Below, in pieces: positions 32,413 through 41,537 of a DNA stretch of 48,699 nt. The translations under genes were made by a program, and so were the position numbers. The notes beneath the pieces were generated by a model. That model saw only the letters and a program-made list of their open reading frames with translations, ran no database searches and had not been told where the DNA came from. The DNA comes from an uncultured Muribaculaceae bacterium (GTDB lineage: Bacteria > Bacteroidota > Bacteroidia > Bacteroidales > Muribaculaceae). The DNA lies in NCBI GenBank assembly GCA_947626355.1, contig CANQRV010000014.1, forward strand, positions 1 through 48,699, read 5' to 3'. How positions within the stretch are numbered: the stretch's first letter is position 1; every line of letters starts with the position of its first letter.

Positions 32413-33732
32413 TCATTTCTTGAGTTTGCGCGACTCGGCCTTGGCCAGGCGGATGAAGTCGAGGATAGGTCGCGACGAGGGGCAGATGTAGCTGCAGCAG
32501 CCGCACTCCAGGCAGTTGGCCACTCCGCGCGTGGCGGCATCGGCCCAGCGCTTGTGGCCGCCGAGCTGGGCGAGCATATAGGGCTCGAGTCCCATGGGGC
32601 AGACCTCAACGCAGCGCGCGCAGCGGATGCAGGGATCGGGCTTGCGGCGCATCGCCATGCTCTCCGGGAGCACGAGCACTCCGCTCAGTCCCTTGGTGGA
32701 CGGGCTATCGAGGGTGGATGCAGCCTTGCCCATCATCGGGCCGCCGCATACCACCTTCTCCGTGTCGTCGGGCAGACCGCCGATGTCGTTGATGATCGTC
32801 TCGAGCGGTGTGCCGACCGCCACTATGTAGTTGCCGCGTCCCTCCAGGTTGGGACCGGTCACGGTCACTATCCTCTCATATAGCGGCTTGCCGAGCGCCA
32901 CGGCTTCCCATACGGCATAGGCCGTGGCCACGTTGTCGACTATGGCGCCGGCGTCTACCGGCAGGCCTCCGGCCGGCACTACGCGCCCCGTGCAGGCCTG
33001 GATCAGCTGCTTCTCGCTTCCCTGCGGATATTTCTTCTTCAGCACCGTCACCTCCACGTCGGGGATGCCGGCGGCGGCTTCCCGGATGGCCTTGATGGCC
33101 TCAGGCTTGTTTTCCTCTACGCCGGCGATGACCCTCCCGGCGCCGGTGGCCTTTTTCATCAGGCGCGCTCCGGCGATGATCTCGCGGGCCCGAGTCCGCA
33201 TCAGTACGTCGTCGCAGGTGAGGTAGGGCTCGCACTCGGCTCCGTTGAGTATTATGGTGTCGGCCTTCTTGCCCGGAGGGAGCGACAGCTTCACATGGGT
33301 GGGGAATGTGGCTCCTCCCAGGCCCACGATGCCTGCCTCGGCCACTATCGCGATGATGTCGGCCGGGGTGAGGGCCTGGATCTCAGCGTCGCCGCGTCCG
33401 GCAAACTGCGGTTCCGGCTGTTCGGCGTCGGGCACAATGATTATGGCGTTCTGCCAGAGGCCTTGCGGGGTGCGCGCCGGCTCTATCTTCTTCACCGTGC
33501 CGGCGCAGGGAGAGTGGATGTTGGAGCCCACGAAGCCTCCGGCTTTCGCTATCAGCTCTCCGGCTGCGACGTGCGCCCCGGCTGCCACCACCGGCTGCGA
33601 GGGTGCCCCGATGCTTTGTGAGAGCATGATGGTGAGCTTGTCGGCCAGTGGCGTGCGTTCCGGCATGCAGTCGGCCGTCAGCTTGTCGGCGTCGGGGTGT
33701 ATGCCCCCTTTTCTGAATGTCTTTATGCTCAT
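32413..33732 (-). CDS. rnfC: Rnf complex NADH/ferredoxin-binding subunit RnfC
   Basis: A 439-residue soluble subunit with an N-terminal RnfC_N segment (GGIHPDADKLTADCMPERTPLADKLTI), an NADH/FMN domain like NuoF (GLGGATFPTHVKLSLP) and two C-terminal 4Fe-4S sites: CIRCARCVEVCPMGL and CLECGCCSYICPSSRP. It exchanges electrons with NAD(H). It starts 21 nt after rnfB. Confidence 0.96.
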   Translation of the reverse strand: MSIKTFRKGGIHPDADKLTADCMPERTPLADKLTIMLSQSIGAPSQPVVAAGAHVAAGELIAKAGGFVGSNIHSPCAGTVKKIEPARTPQGLWQNAIIIVPDAEQPEPQFAGRGDAEIQALTPADIIAIVAEAGIVGLGGATFPTHVKLSLPPGKKADTIILNGAECEPYLTCDDVLMRTRAREIIAGARLMKKATGAGRVIAGVEENKPEAIKAIREAAAGIPDVEVTVLKKKYPQGSEKQLIQACTGRVVPAGGLPVDAGAIVDNVATAYAVWEAVALGKPLYERIVTVTGPNLEGRGNYIVAVGTPLETIINDIGGLPDDTEKVVCGGPMMGKAASTLDSPSTKGLSGVLVLPESMAMRRKPDPCIRCARCVEVCPMGLEPYMLAQLGGHKRWADAATRGVANCLECGCCSYICPSSRPILDFIRLAKAESRKLKK

Positions 33733-33753
33733 GGCGTTGGTTGTCTTATGGTC

Positions 33754-34584
33754 TTATAGAGTGTGCGGGCCCGGCGAGCAGCTGGCCGACTCGGTGATCG
33801 ATTTGCGGGGACAAGCCTCCACGCATGCTCCGCACGCCGTGCATTTGTCGTAATCGATATGCGCCAGGAATGAGGTGACTGACGGCGCCTTCTCCGGACA
33901 TGCCTTGATGCACTTGCCGCATCCGATGCAGGAGACGTCGCAGGCCTTCAGTGCCTGCGCGCCCTTGTCGCGGTTGGCGCAGGCTACCCATACTATAGGG
34001 TGCTCGCCGAGGGGCGCCAGCTCGATGAGTCCGCGCGGACACGCCTCGGCGCATTTGCCGCAGCCCACGCATTTATCCCAGTCGGTCACCGGGAATGCTC
34101 CCTCCTTGTCGAGGGTCATGGCTCCGAAGGGGCACGCCGTGACGCAGTCGCCGCAGCCTAAGCAGCCGTAGGCGCACTCCGACTCGCCCTGGTAGAGCGA
34201 TGCCTCGATGGCGCAGGAGCTCACTCCGTCGTAGCGGTTGGGAGCACGGCGTGTCTCGCAGGTGGAGTTGCATTTCAATACGGCCACCTTCCTCTGAGCG
34301 GCGGTGGCGGTGAAGCCGAGCAGGTCGGCGATCTTCTTCATGCCCTCGGCGTTGAGGCTGACGCAGTTGAGCCCCTCCATCGAGGTGGCCTCCGCGCAGG
34401 CTGCCGCGAAGGCGTGGCAGCCGCTGTAGCCGCAGCCGCCGCAGTTGGCGCCGGGAAGGAGTTCCTCCACCTCGGCGATTTTCGGATTCTCATCCACGTG
34501 GAATTTCTTTGCGGCGATATAGAGGAGTATCGCCGCCACTATCCCGATGACGCCCAGTATCAGGATGGAATAAGCTATTGTCAT
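33754..34584 (-). CDS. rnfB: Rnf complex ferredoxin-like subunit RnfB
   Basis: A 276-residue subunit with an N-terminal membrane helix, a first 4Fe-4S domain (GANCGGCGYSGC, Cys48, 51, 56 and a later Cys) and four ferredoxin-type motifs: CAYGCLGCGDCVTACP, CVGCGKCAEACP, CIGCGKCIKACP and CTACGACVEACP. It is the electron entry point from ferredoxin. The start ATG at 34584 overlaps the RseC-type gene's stop (ATGA); the frame extends further upstream but that part is antisense to the RseC coding sequence. Confidence 0.95.
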   Translation of the reverse strand: MTIAYSILILGVIGIVAAILLYIAAKKFHVDENPKIAEVEELLPGANCGGCGYSGCHAFAAACAEATSMEGLNCVSLNAEGMKKIADLLGFTATAAQRKVAVLKCNSTCETRRAPNRYDGVSSCAIEASLYQGESECAYGCLGCGDCVTACPFGAMTLDKEGAFPVTDWDKCVGCGKCAEACPRGLIELAPLGEHPIVWVACANRDKGAQALKACDVSCIGCGKCIKACPEKAPSVTSFLAHIDYDKCTACGACVEACPRKSITESASCSPGPHTL

Positions 34585-35030
34585 GGCTTGTCGGTTTGAC
34601 GTTTTAGTATCTGGAATGTGAATTCGTGGGCCAGCCGGTTGCGGAAGAGGTATAGCATCACGAAGAAGAACATGGTGGCGGCAAGCCCTCCGAGGGCCGC
34701 GGCGAGCTGGTTGAACGTGAGCAGGTAGATGGCTGTCATGACGGCCACGAGGGCTATGCACGGTATGACGGTGGCGAGCATGACGGCGCGATGGTGCATC
34801 TGCTCAGTGCCCCGGATGATCACTTCCTCTCCCTTGGCGTAGGATGATGCGTGGGGTGTGCGCACAATCACCCTGTTGTCGCCCTTGCCGCCGGAGCAGA
34901 GGGTTGCTGCCGGGCATGAGCCGCACTCTTCCTGGTCGTTGATCACGACGGTCACGAGGTTGGCCGAGGCGTCAACGCTCTCAACGGTCGCGTCGTGCTC
35001 TATGTATTCTATCTTTTCGTTTTTTGGCAT
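34581..35030 (-). CDS. rseC: SoxR-reducing system protein RseC family
   Basis: A 149-residue protein with an N-terminal cysteine motif (ECGSCPAATLCS, C-x2-C-x5-C) and two membrane helices (about residues 82-102 and 108-126), the layout of RseC/RsxC-associated proteins. It is first in the rnf operon, as in many Bacteroidales, and overlaps rnfB by 4 nt. Its exact role in Rnf maturation or electron flow is unknown. Promoter box at 35092-35099. Confidence 0.9.
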   Translation of the reverse strand: MPKNEKIEYIEHDATVESVDASANLVTVVINDQEECGSCPAATLCSGGKGDNRVIVRTPHASSYAKGEEVIIRGTEQMHHRAVMLATVIPCIALVAVMTAIYLLTFNQLAAALGGLAATMFFFVMLYLFRNRLAHEFTFQILKRQTDKP

Positions 35031-35091
35031 CGATTCCGGTTGTTTTGTGTCGGATGCAGCGTCTGTCGGCGCACGTCCGTGTTATTTTCTG

Positions 35092-35099
35092 CAAAGTTA
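35092..35099 (-). promoter_or_regulatory. -7 box TAACTTTG for the rseC-rnf operon
   Basis: Full match to TAnnTTTG on the minus strand, about 62 nt before the rseC ATG at 35030. Confidence 0.75.
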
Positions 35100-35302
35100 A
35101 TCAAATTTTCAATATCGCGCTCCTCCCGCACTCAATGTTTATGACGGGCTATGCTTTTATTGTGGCACATCACAGGCGGCGTGTCGTCTCATACTGCTTA
35201 TTATCTTTAAGATAATGGCCTTTGCCTTATGTATTAAGTCGGCATATTTAAGATTTTTTATAAAAAATTATTAAAAACATTGCGTATGTCGCGACTTATT
35301 GT

Positions 35303-35310
35303 TATCTTTA
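35303..35310 (+). promoter_or_regulatory. -7 box TATCTTTA of the candidate small RNA
   Basis: TATCTTTA differs from TAnnTTTG in the last base. An ATTG at 35279-35282 lies 20 nt upstream, the spacing expected for the -33 element. Confidence 0.5.
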
Positions 35311-35315
35311 CGCCG

Positions 35316-35513
35316 AACTTAATGACAAAATCTATTCTTATGAATCGGTTCCCGCCTCTCAATCATCTATGTCTATTGTCTTAGCTCATTAAGAGAACTC
35401 GCCTGCATCCAACGATGTTTTTTGGCATTCAGCATGCAAACGTTTTCACAGATGGCTTGAGTTGTAGTTCAAAATGCGGAGCCTGACGTCTCGACGCCCG
35501 GCTCCGGTTTTTT
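35316..35513 (+). ncRNA. Candidate small RNA gene, about 200 nt
   Basis: The 555-nt gap between rseC and the TlpA-like gene has no convincing ORF. It holds a plus-strand promoter (ATTG/TATCTTTA) and, about 200 nt on, a clear intrinsic terminator. Inside are local hairpins (CTTA..TAAG, GCAT..ATGC) and long-range pairing of the 5' GAACT with a 3' AGTTC and of ATCT with AGAT, which could close a rod with a large internal bubble. A 6S-type RNA is one possibility but no conserved signature was recognised, so the class is open. Confidence 0.5.
35477..35513 (+). terminator. Intrinsic terminator of the candidate small RNA
   Basis: CGGAGCC (35477-35483) pairs with GGCTCCG (35500-35506) and is followed by GTTTTTTC. 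Confidence 0.8.
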
Positions 35514-35532
35514 CAATGATCACCTTTGCCCC

Positions 35533-35560
35533 TTCACTCTTCACTCTTGACTCTTCACTC
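35533..35560. repeat. Heptamer array, 4 units
   Basis: TTCACTC, TTCACTC, TTGACTC, TTCACTC in direct succession, just 3' of the hairpin that ends the TlpA-like gene. Confidence 0.85.
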
Positions 35561-35562
35561 TT

Positions 35563-35594
35563 GGAAATGATTGCGGCTTGCCGCAATCATTTCC
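35563..35594 (-). terminator. Perfect 15-bp palindrome spanning the TlpA-like stop codon
   Basis: GGAAATGATTGCGGC (35563-35577) is fully complementary to 35580-35594, with only TT between. The right arm contains the TGA stop (35589-35587). There is no T run on the minus strand, so termination is possible but not certain. Confidence 0.6.
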
Positions 35595-36702
35595 CCATGA
35601 ATTTCGCCAGCTTGTCGTAGAAGCCGGGATCATCGCCCACGGTGATGTCGACGAGCTTGCCCTCGGGGTTGATGATGGCCTTCGTAGGGAAGCCCTCGAT
35701 GCCATAGGCCTCCATAAGGCTGCTGTCGGCCTGGGTGTCGCAGTAGAGGTTGACCCAGGGAAGCTCATGCTTCTTCACTCCCTCCAGCCATTCCTCCCTC
35801 GTCTCGTTGCAGTCGATGCCGATAACCTCGAGCTCAGGCCTGTATTTCTCGTAGGCCTCTTTCAGGTGGGGAAATCCCCTCACACACCAGATGCACCACG
35901 AGCCCCAGAAGTCGAGCACAACCCACTTGCCCCTGAAGTCGGAGAGCTTCACCTCCTTGCCCTCGGTGTCGGGCAGTGTGAAGCCGGGGGCATCCTGAGT
36001 GCCGTCGCTCATCTGCTGCATGCGGCGCTGCTTGGCCAGGCTCTCCCTCACATAAGGTTCGCGCTGGCGCGCCATGGCATAGAGCATGCTCTGGCGGGCA
36101 CCGCTCCCCAGCAGGTTGATGCCGTCGAGAAACTCCTGACCCGTGCCGAGCTGGAGCAGGGCGGCGACGGCTGCCGGATTGTCGGGATTGTTCTTGATGT
36201 AGTCTACGAGAAGATCGGTCATCTTCGTGTCGAGCTCCTCGAGTTTCGAGGTGTCGATGTTGCCGGAGTCGATGATGGCCTGCTGCTGCTCAACGTAGGG
36301 CTTGAGCAGATTGTCGATGTAGCTCACGCCCTCCATGAGCTGCGAGCCTTCGGCGGTGTAGGCCATCGGCGATACGGAAGTGACGTCGACGCGGATCTTC
36401 TGTCCGGGAGCGGTGTAGATGATAGGCATCTGCGTCTCGCCGAAAGTCACCATATACTGGGCGCTCCCTGTCGGGTCGATGTTGAAGGTGAACGTGTTGC
36501 CGTCGGCTTTCACCTCGGCCTCCTTCACTTTGATGTCCTCGCGCGTCTTGGCGTCGACGAGGTTGCCCAGCATCACGTAACGAGCCTTCACCGTGGAGTC
36601 GGCGAGCTGCGCCGGCACCGTCAGTGTCACCTGCGCTCCCGCAGTGGCTGCTGTCGCGCCGAGTAGGGCTGCCCACAGCGTTGTTCTGATGATTGTTCCC
36701 AT
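35587..36702 (-). CDS. TlpA-like thiol:disulfide protein with DUF4369-type N-terminal domain
   Basis: A 371-residue secreted protein: signal peptide (about residues 1-23, ending TAGAQ), a beta-rich N-terminal domain of the DUF4369 kind, a helical linker, and a C-terminal thioredoxin domain with FWGSWCIWCVRGFPHL (CxxC = CIWC) and the cis-Pro in EGFPTKAII. It probably reduces or shuffles periplasmic disulfides. The start at 36702 is chosen because it gives a signal peptide; the open frame upstream has none. It lies 35 nt after the YhcC-like gene, so it may end the rho-ybaK-aroC-yhcC transcript. Confidence 0.9.
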   Translation of the reverse strand: MGTIIRTTLWAALLGATAATAGAQVTLTVPAQLADSTVKARYVMLGNLVDAKTREDIKVKEAEVKADGNTFTFNIDPTGSAQYMVTFGETQMPIIYTAPGQKIRVDVTSVSPMAYTAEGSQLMEGVSYIDNLLKPYVEQQQAIIDSGNIDTSKLEELDTKMTDLLVDYIKNNPDNPAAVAALLQLGTGQEFLDGINLLGSGARQSMLYAMARQREPYVRESLAKQRRMQQMSDGTQDAPGFTLPDTEGKEVKLSDFRGKWVVLDFWGSWCIWCVRGFPHLKEAYEKYRPELEVIGIDCNETREEWLEGVKKHELPWVNLYCDTQADSSLMEAYGIEGFPTKAIINPEGKLVDITVGDDPGFYDKLAKFMGK

Positions 36703-36737
36703 AATGAATGTTGATTTGATGGTGTTTATTACTGTGT

Positions 36738-37622
36738 CTACCGCGCCTTGAGGCGTGCGGAGAGCATATTGGCAAACTGATAGTTCTTCAGGTTCCACCG
36801 GGGTGCGGCCACTATTCCCGGCGGGCTTTGCGAGAGGAAGCGGTCGATGGCTATGCGCTCTGGCACCCGCTCGATAATCCTGACACACAGCTCGAGATAT
36901 TCCTCCACTGTATAAAGGCGCACGTCGGCTTTCCCCTCGCGCCACAGGCGTTCAAGCTCGGTGCCGCTCAGAATCTGAAGGTGGTGGAGCTTCAGAGTCT
37001 CTATCGGCAGGGCACAGGCTCTCTCCACCGACTCCAGCACCTCGCTGTCGCCCTCGCCCGGCAGACCGGCTATGAGGTGTAGACCGCAGTGGAGTCCCCT
37101 TACCGAGGCACGCTCCACGGCCTGCTCCACATCATGCCAGGTGTGGCCGCGGTTCACGGCCCGTAGCGTGGCGTCGTGACTGCTCTCGGCTCCGATCTCG
37201 AGCCACACCGGCAGCCGCCGGCTCATTTCTCGGAGGAGGTCGAGCGTGGAGTCAGGCAGCGCGTCGGGGCGCGTGGCCACCACTATTCCCACCACTCCTT
37301 CGGCAGAGGCCGCCTCCTCGTAGAGGCTCCTCAGCAGGGCGGTGTCGCGCCCGTGGGTGTTGGTGAAGGCCTGGAAATAGGCCAGATAGCGCATGTCGGG
37401 ATACTTGCGGGCGAAAAACCTCTTTCCGGCCTCTATCTGCGAGGCGACGCTTCCGCGCTCGAGGCAGTAGGCCGGCGTGAAGGCGTCTACGCGGCAATAG
37501 GTGCATCCTCCGCGGCCGATGTTGCCGTCGCGGTTGGGGCAGCTGAACCCGGCGTCTACCGAGATCTTCTGCACTTTGAAGTCGGGGAAGAACTCCCGCA
37601 TGTATTCGCTGTAGGTCTTCAT
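36738..37622 (-). CDS. YhcC/TIGR01212-type radical SAM protein
   Basis: A 294-residue protein with the radical SAM cluster motif Cys28-x11-Cys40-x2-Cys43 (GFSCPNRDGNIGRGGCTYC), the family-typical DAFTPAYC and the C-terminal extension rich in Glu/Arg. Members bind S-adenosylmethionine and a 4Fe-4S cluster; the substrate is not established to my knowledge. The start ATG at 37622 overlaps the aroC stop (ATGA); the longer open frame is an extension into aroC. Confidence 0.92.
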   Translation of the reverse strand: MKTYSEYMREFFPDFKVQKISVDAGFSCPNRDGNIGRGGCTYCRVDAFTPAYCLERGSVASQIEAGKRFFARKYPDMRYLAYFQAFTNTHGRDTALLRSLYEEAASAEGVVGIVVATRPDALPDSTLDLLREMSRRLPVWLEIGAESSHDATLRAVNRGHTWHDVEQAVERASVRGLHCGLHLIAGLPGEGDSEVLESVERACALPIETLKLHHLQILSGTELERLWREGKADVRLYTVEEYLELCVRIIERVPERIAIDRFLSQSPPGIVAAPRWNLKNYQFANMLSARLKAR

Positions 37623-38683
37623 CGGCTGCTCAGTATCATGTCGGCTATGGTGAGCCGCGTCATCGCTTCCACCACGGCGGCTCCGCGCAGCGCGATGCAT
37701 GGGTCGTGGCGCCCGCGGGCCTCCATCGTGACGGGATGCAGACCGGTGTCGAGGGTCTTCAGTGGCCGTGCGATGGTCGGCGTCGGCTTGAAGCTTACGG
37801 AGAAGTAGACCGGCATGCCGTTGGAGATGCCCCCCTGGATGCCGCCGCTGTGGTTGGTGAGCGTCAACACCTTCCCTTCCTTGTCGAGGGCGAAGCTGTC
37901 GGCGGTGTCGCTGCCGAGCGAGGAGGCCGCGGCAGTGCCGATGCCGTATTCAAACGCCTTGGCGCCGTTGATGCTCATCATGGCCATGGCGAGGCGCGCC
38001 TGAAGCTTGTCGGCCACGGGATCGCCGATGCCGGCCGGAAGGCCTGTCACCAGGCATCCCACGCGGCCGCCCACGCTGTCGCCCCGGCGGCGCGTCTCGG
38101 CCACCTCCTCCTCCATTGCCGCCCGCAGCGAGGGGTTCACCACGAGGGGCGCCTTCCTATCGCCCTTGCGGATGTAGAGGTCAAACACGTCGCCGGCGTC
38201 GACGGCTCCCACCCGGGTCACCACGGCCTGCACCGTCACGCCCTGGGTGTCGAGCCACATCGCGGCGAGCGCCCCGGCTGCCGTCCACGACACCGTCTCG
38301 CGGGCGCTGGCGCGTCCGCCGCCGCGTGGGTCGCGGATGCCGTAGCGCCGCTCGTAGGTGTAGTCGGCGTGGTTGGGCCGGTAGAGGTCGGCCAGTGAGT
38401 CGTAGTCGGAGGAGCGCTGCCCGGTATTGCGCACGATGAAGCCGATGGGGCTTCCGAGGCTGACGCCGTCGGCCGAGAAGCCGGAGAGGATCTCCACCCT
38501 GTCGGCCTCGCGGCGCGGGCTCGTCAGCGGGTCGGCGCCGGGACGCCGCCGTGCCATCTCCCGCTCGAGGCGCGCCATGTCGAGCCTCACGCCCGGCGGG
38601 AATCCGTCGAGCACTCCGCCCATGGCGGGGCCGTGGCTCTCGCCGAAGGTGGTGAGCCGGAGTCGCGTGCCGAAGGTGTTCAT
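37619..38683 (-). CDS. aroC: Chorismate synthase
   Basis: A 354-residue enzyme converting 5-enolpyruvylshikimate-3-phosphate to chorismate with reduced FMN. Signatures: GESHGPAMGGVLDGFPPG near the N-terminus, RRYGIRDPRGGGRASARET in the middle, and SGGIQGGISNGMPV plus RHDPCIALRGAAVVEAM towards the C-terminus. Length is normal. Its start overlaps the ybaK stop and its stop overlaps the YhcC-like start (both ATGA). Confidence 0.97.
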   Translation of the reverse strand: MNTFGTRLRLTTFGESHGPAMGGVLDGFPPGVRLDMARLEREMARRRPGADPLTSPRREADRVEILSGFSADGVSLGSPIGFIVRNTGQRSSDYDSLADLYRPNHADYTYERRYGIRDPRGGGRASARETVSWTAAGALAAMWLDTQGVTVQAVVTRVGAVDAGDVFDLYIRKGDRKAPLVVNPSLRAAMEEEVAETRRRGDSVGGRVGCLVTGLPAGIGDPVADKLQARLAMAMMSINGAKAFEYGIGTAAASSLGSDTADSFALDKEGKVLTLTNHSGGIQGGISNGMPVYFSVSFKPTPTIARPLKTLDTGLHPVTMEARGRHDPCIALRGAAVVEAMTRLTIADMILSSR

Positions 38684-39168
38684 GGCTTGTCGGTCGCTAT
38701 GTCGGCGCTCACGGCGTCGGCGGCTTTTAGGAGGTCGGAGGGGCTGAGGCGCAGCTGGAGGCCACGCCGGCCGCCACTCACGTAGATGAAGTCGAAGCCG
38801 AGGGCTTCGGCGCTGAGGTAGGTGGGATAGTGGCGCTTCATGCCGAGGGGGGAGCATCCCCCGCGGATGTAGCCCGTGGTGGCGAGAAGGTCCTTCATCG
38901 CCAGCATCTCCACCTTCTTGTTGCCCGATGCCTTGGCGGCCTTCTTGAGGTCTACCTCACGGTCGCCGGCCACCACGCATACGATCACGCCTGTGCGGTC
39001 GCCGTGGAGGGCGAGTGTCTTGTAGACCCTCTCTATCGGCTCCACGAGCGACTCCGCCACATGGCCGGCGGCAAGGTTGTCGGGGTCTACATCGTAGGTC
39101 ACCATTTCGTAGGCTATGCCCATTCTGTCGAGTATCCTCGCCGCGTTGGTCTTGTCGGCTCCTTTCAT
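38680..39168 (-). CDS. ybaK: Cys-tRNA(Pro)/Cys-tRNA deacylase YbaK
   Basis: A 162-residue trans-editing protein of the INS superfamily that removes cysteine from mischarged tRNA. Typical blocks: VYKTLALHGD, VCVVAGDREVDLKKAAKASGNKKVEM with the active-site lysine region, and TGYIRGGCSPLGMKRHYPTYL. Begins 15 nt after the rho stop and overlaps aroC by 4 nt. Confidence 0.93.
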   Translation of the reverse strand: MKGADKTNAARILDRMGIAYEMVTYDVDPDNLAAGHVAESLVEPIERVYKTLALHGDRTGVIVCVVAGDREVDLKKAAKASGNKKVEMLAMKDLLATTGYIRGGCSPLGMKRHYPTYLSAEALGFDFIYVSGGRRGLQLRLSPSDLLKAADAVSADIATDKP

Positions 39169-39183
39169 ATCCGTAGTATTCCT

Positions 39184-41313
39184 TTATTTGTCCATAGTCA
39201 CGAGGAGCTCCTCGTTGTTGCGTGTCATCTCCATGCGCTTCTTGATGAATTCCATCGCCTCAAGCGAGTTCATGTCGCCGAGGTAGTTGCGCAGGATCCA
39301 CATCCTGTTGAGCGTCTCCTCGGAGAGCAGCAGGTCGTCGCGACGGGTCGACGAGGCTATGATGTCCACTGCCGGGAAGATGCGCTTGTTGCTTAGCTTG
39401 CGGTCGAGCTGGAGCTCCATGTTGCCTGTGCCCTTGAACTCCTCGAAGATCACCTCGTCCATCTTCGATGATGTCTCGGTGAGGGCCGTGGCGATGATGG
39501 TGAGCGAGCCCCCGTTCTCTATGTTGCGGGCCGCGCCGAAGAATCGCTTCGGGCGCTGGAGGGCGTTGGCGTCGACACCGCCCGAGAGGATCTTGCCGGA
39601 GGCGGGCGACACGGTGTTGAAGGCCCTGGCCAGACGGGTGATCGAGTCGAGCATGATCACGACGTCGTGGCCGCACTCCACCAGACGCTTGGCCTTCTCG
39701 AGCACGATGCCGGCGATCTTCACGTGGCGCTCGGCGGGCTCGTCGAAGGTGGAGGCTATCACCTCGGCGTTGACGCTGCGCGCCATGTCGGTCACCTCCT
39801 CGGGGCGCTCGTCGATGAGCAGCATGATGATGTAGGTGTCGGGATGGTTCTCCGAGATGGCGTTGGCGATGTCTTTAAGCAGGATTGTCTTACCTGTCTT
39901 CGGCGGCGCCACGATCAGCGCGCGTTGTCCCTTGCCGATGGGGGCGAACATGTCGACCACCCTCGTGGAGATGTTGCAGGTCTTGCCCTTCGTGAGGTTG
40001 AACTTCTCGTCGGGGAAGAGGGGCACGAGGTGCTCGAAGGGCACGCGGTCGCGCACCACCTCAGGCGCCAGGCCGTTGATGGAGATCACCTTGCAGAGTG
40101 GATAGTATTTCTCGCCCTGCTGCGGCGGCCTGATCGAGGCCTCCACCACATCGCCTGTCTTGAGTCCGTATTCCTTGATGGTCTGCTGGGTCACGTATAT
40201 GTCGTCGGGGCTGCCGAGATAGTTGTAGTCGCTCGAGCGGAGATAGCCGAATCCCTCGGGCATCACCTCGAGCACGCCGTAGGTGGTGAGTATTCCCGTG
40301 AAGTCGTAGGCGGCTTCTGCCTCGCGCTTGGCGCGCTGCTGCTGCTGGCGCTGCTTCTTGGTGAGGTGCTTGTTTTGCTTGCCCATGGGCTGCTGGGTGT
40401 TGGCGCCCGGCTCCTGTATCATCACGGGTTCCATGGCAATGACCGGAAGCGCCGGCTGGCGCTGCTCGAAGGCTGTTGCCGGCTCCTGCTGGTAGTTGTC
40501 GCGCTGGTCGTGCTGTCCGCGCGGGGTGAAGGTGCGTCCCTTCGACTTGTTGAAGAATGATGTCAGGGAGCTGCCGTCGCTCGAGCCCTTCTGGTTGCGG
40601 GGAGTGAACACCTTGAACTTCGGCTTCTCCTCCTCGGGAGCGGCTCCCTCGGGAGCGCCTTCAGACTGAGGAGCGGGAGCCGTGGTCTCGTCGGTGGGCA
40701 GCTGGCCGTCGTTGGCGGCGGGAGCTGCCTCGGCTTCGGGGGATACGGTCTGCTGCTGCTGCGGGGCCGCTGCCTCGGCGGGAACGGCCGGCGCCATGGC
40801 TTCCGGCTGGAGGGGGAGCATGGGCAGCTCGGCGGCTGGCTCGCTCTGTGTCTGCTTTCTGCGTCCGCGCTGCTTGGGGGCGGGCTTCTCGGCCGGAGCC
40901 GCGGTCTCCGCGGCGTCCTGTGGAGCAGCCTCGGCCTGAGGCACCTCGGCTCCCTCCTGGGCCTGCGGCTGGGCCGACTTGGGTTTGCGGCCCCTCTTCT
41001 TGGGTGCGGGAGCGGCAGTGGAATCGGGCTGCTGGTCGGTGCCCGGCTCGGCCATCTTCGGCTCGCCGTCGGCGCCCTGCTGGGCCTCGGCCTTCTGGCT
41101 CTTGCGCCCGCGAGGCTTCTTCTCCGCGGGCTTCTTGCGGGTGCTCTCCTTGAGCACCTGATCCTTGGCATTGGCTATGGCCTGGTTCTCAAGGATGTAA
41201 TACTGCACCTCCTCGAGCTCGGCCCCGGAAGGCTTCTTCATGCCAAGCGACCCGGCGATCTCGTCGAGCTGCTGGCGCTCCATAGTGTTCAGATCATCGA
41301 TATGATAATTCAT
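39184..41313 (-). CDS. rho: Transcription termination factor Rho with a ~280-residue disordered insert
   Basis: A 709-residue RNA helicase; E. coli Rho has 419. Residues 1-50 form the N-terminal helical bundle ([20 protein letters not shown]). From about 55 to 335 runs a low-complexity insert rich in Ala, Pro, Glu, Gln and Lys, with AT-hook-like RGRK patches ([28 protein letters not shown]). Then come the cold-shock RNA-binding domain ([22 protein letters not shown]) and the ATPase core with Walker [10 protein letters not shown] (about 469-477), Walker [13 protein letters not shown] and the Q-loop region. The start at 41313 is the first Met giving the conserved N-terminus; the frame upstream lies in the leader. 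Bacteroides Rho has a comparable disordered insert known to drive condensation. Confidence 0.96.
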   Translation of the reverse strand: MNYHIDDLNTMERQQLDEIAGSLGMKKPSGAELEEVQYYILENQAIANAKDQVLKESTRKKPAEKKPRGRKSQKAEAQQGADGEPKMAEPGTDQQPDSTAAPAPKKRGRKPKSAQPQAQEGAEVPQAEAAPQDAAETAAPAEKPAPKQRGRRKQTQSEPAAELPMLPLQPEAMAPAVPAEAAAPQQQQTVSPEAEAAPAANDGQLPTDETTAPAPQSEGAPEGAAPEEEKPKFKVFTPRNQKGSSDGSSLTSFFNKSKGRTFTPRGQHDQRDNYQQEPATAFEQRQPALPVIAMEPVMIQEPGANTQQPMGKQNKHLTKKQRQQQQRAKREAEAAYDFTGILTTYGVLEVMPEGFGYLRSSDYNYLGSPDDIYVTQQTIKEYGLKTGDVVEASIRPPQQGEKYYPLCKVISINGLAPEVVRDRVPFEHLVPLFPDEKFNLTKGKTCNISTRVVDMFAPIGKGQRALIVAPPKTGKTILLKDIANAISENHPDTYIIMLLIDERPEEVTDMARSVNAEVIASTFDEPAERHVKIAGIVLEKAKRLVECGHDVVIMLDSITRLARAFNTVSPASGKILSGGVDANALQRPKRFFGAARNIENGGSLTIIATALTETSSKMDEVIFEEFKGTGNMELQLDRKLSNKRIFPAVDIIASSTRRDDLLLSEETLNRMWILRNYLGDMNSLEAMEFIKKRMEMTRNNEELLVTMDK

Positions 41314-41533
41314 ATTATATGTGTGATGGGATTTATTATGGCCGGCGGCAGGCGTCATGTGGGCCTGAAATGGACATGCACGACATAAAGCGTGGCAGAC
41401 GGGTGCCGGCTGTAATTGTGCTGGTTGCTTTAAGGAAATGGTGGCGTGCGGCGCCTGTAGGGGCCGGAGCTGCATCGCCGGAGGAATGAGGTGGAGAGAT
41501 GGTCGGATTTAAGTCTTCTATCGACCGAATTAC
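41314..41533 (-). promoter_or_regulatory. Long C-rich 5' leader of rho
   Basis: From the promoter at 41538-41545 to the rho ATG is about 220 nt, long for this window. The mRNA-sense sequence is C-rich and G-poor in its first half (for example TCCGACCATCTCTCCACCTC), with spaced YC dinucleotides such as Rho binds. Autoregulation by Rho-dependent attenuation is known in other bacteria; here it is inferred. The chance open frame in the leader is not considered coding. Confidence 0.45.
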
Positions 41534-41537
41534 CGTG

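Noticed and set aside
32352..33732. Possible second iron-sulfur complex or hydrogenase in the rnf area
   Set aside because: All cysteine motifs are accounted for by RnfB and RnfC.
36703..36945. Longer N-terminus for the TlpA-like protein
   Set aside because: The extension overlaps the YhcC-like gene in another frame and would bury the signal peptide; the ATG at 36702 is preferred.
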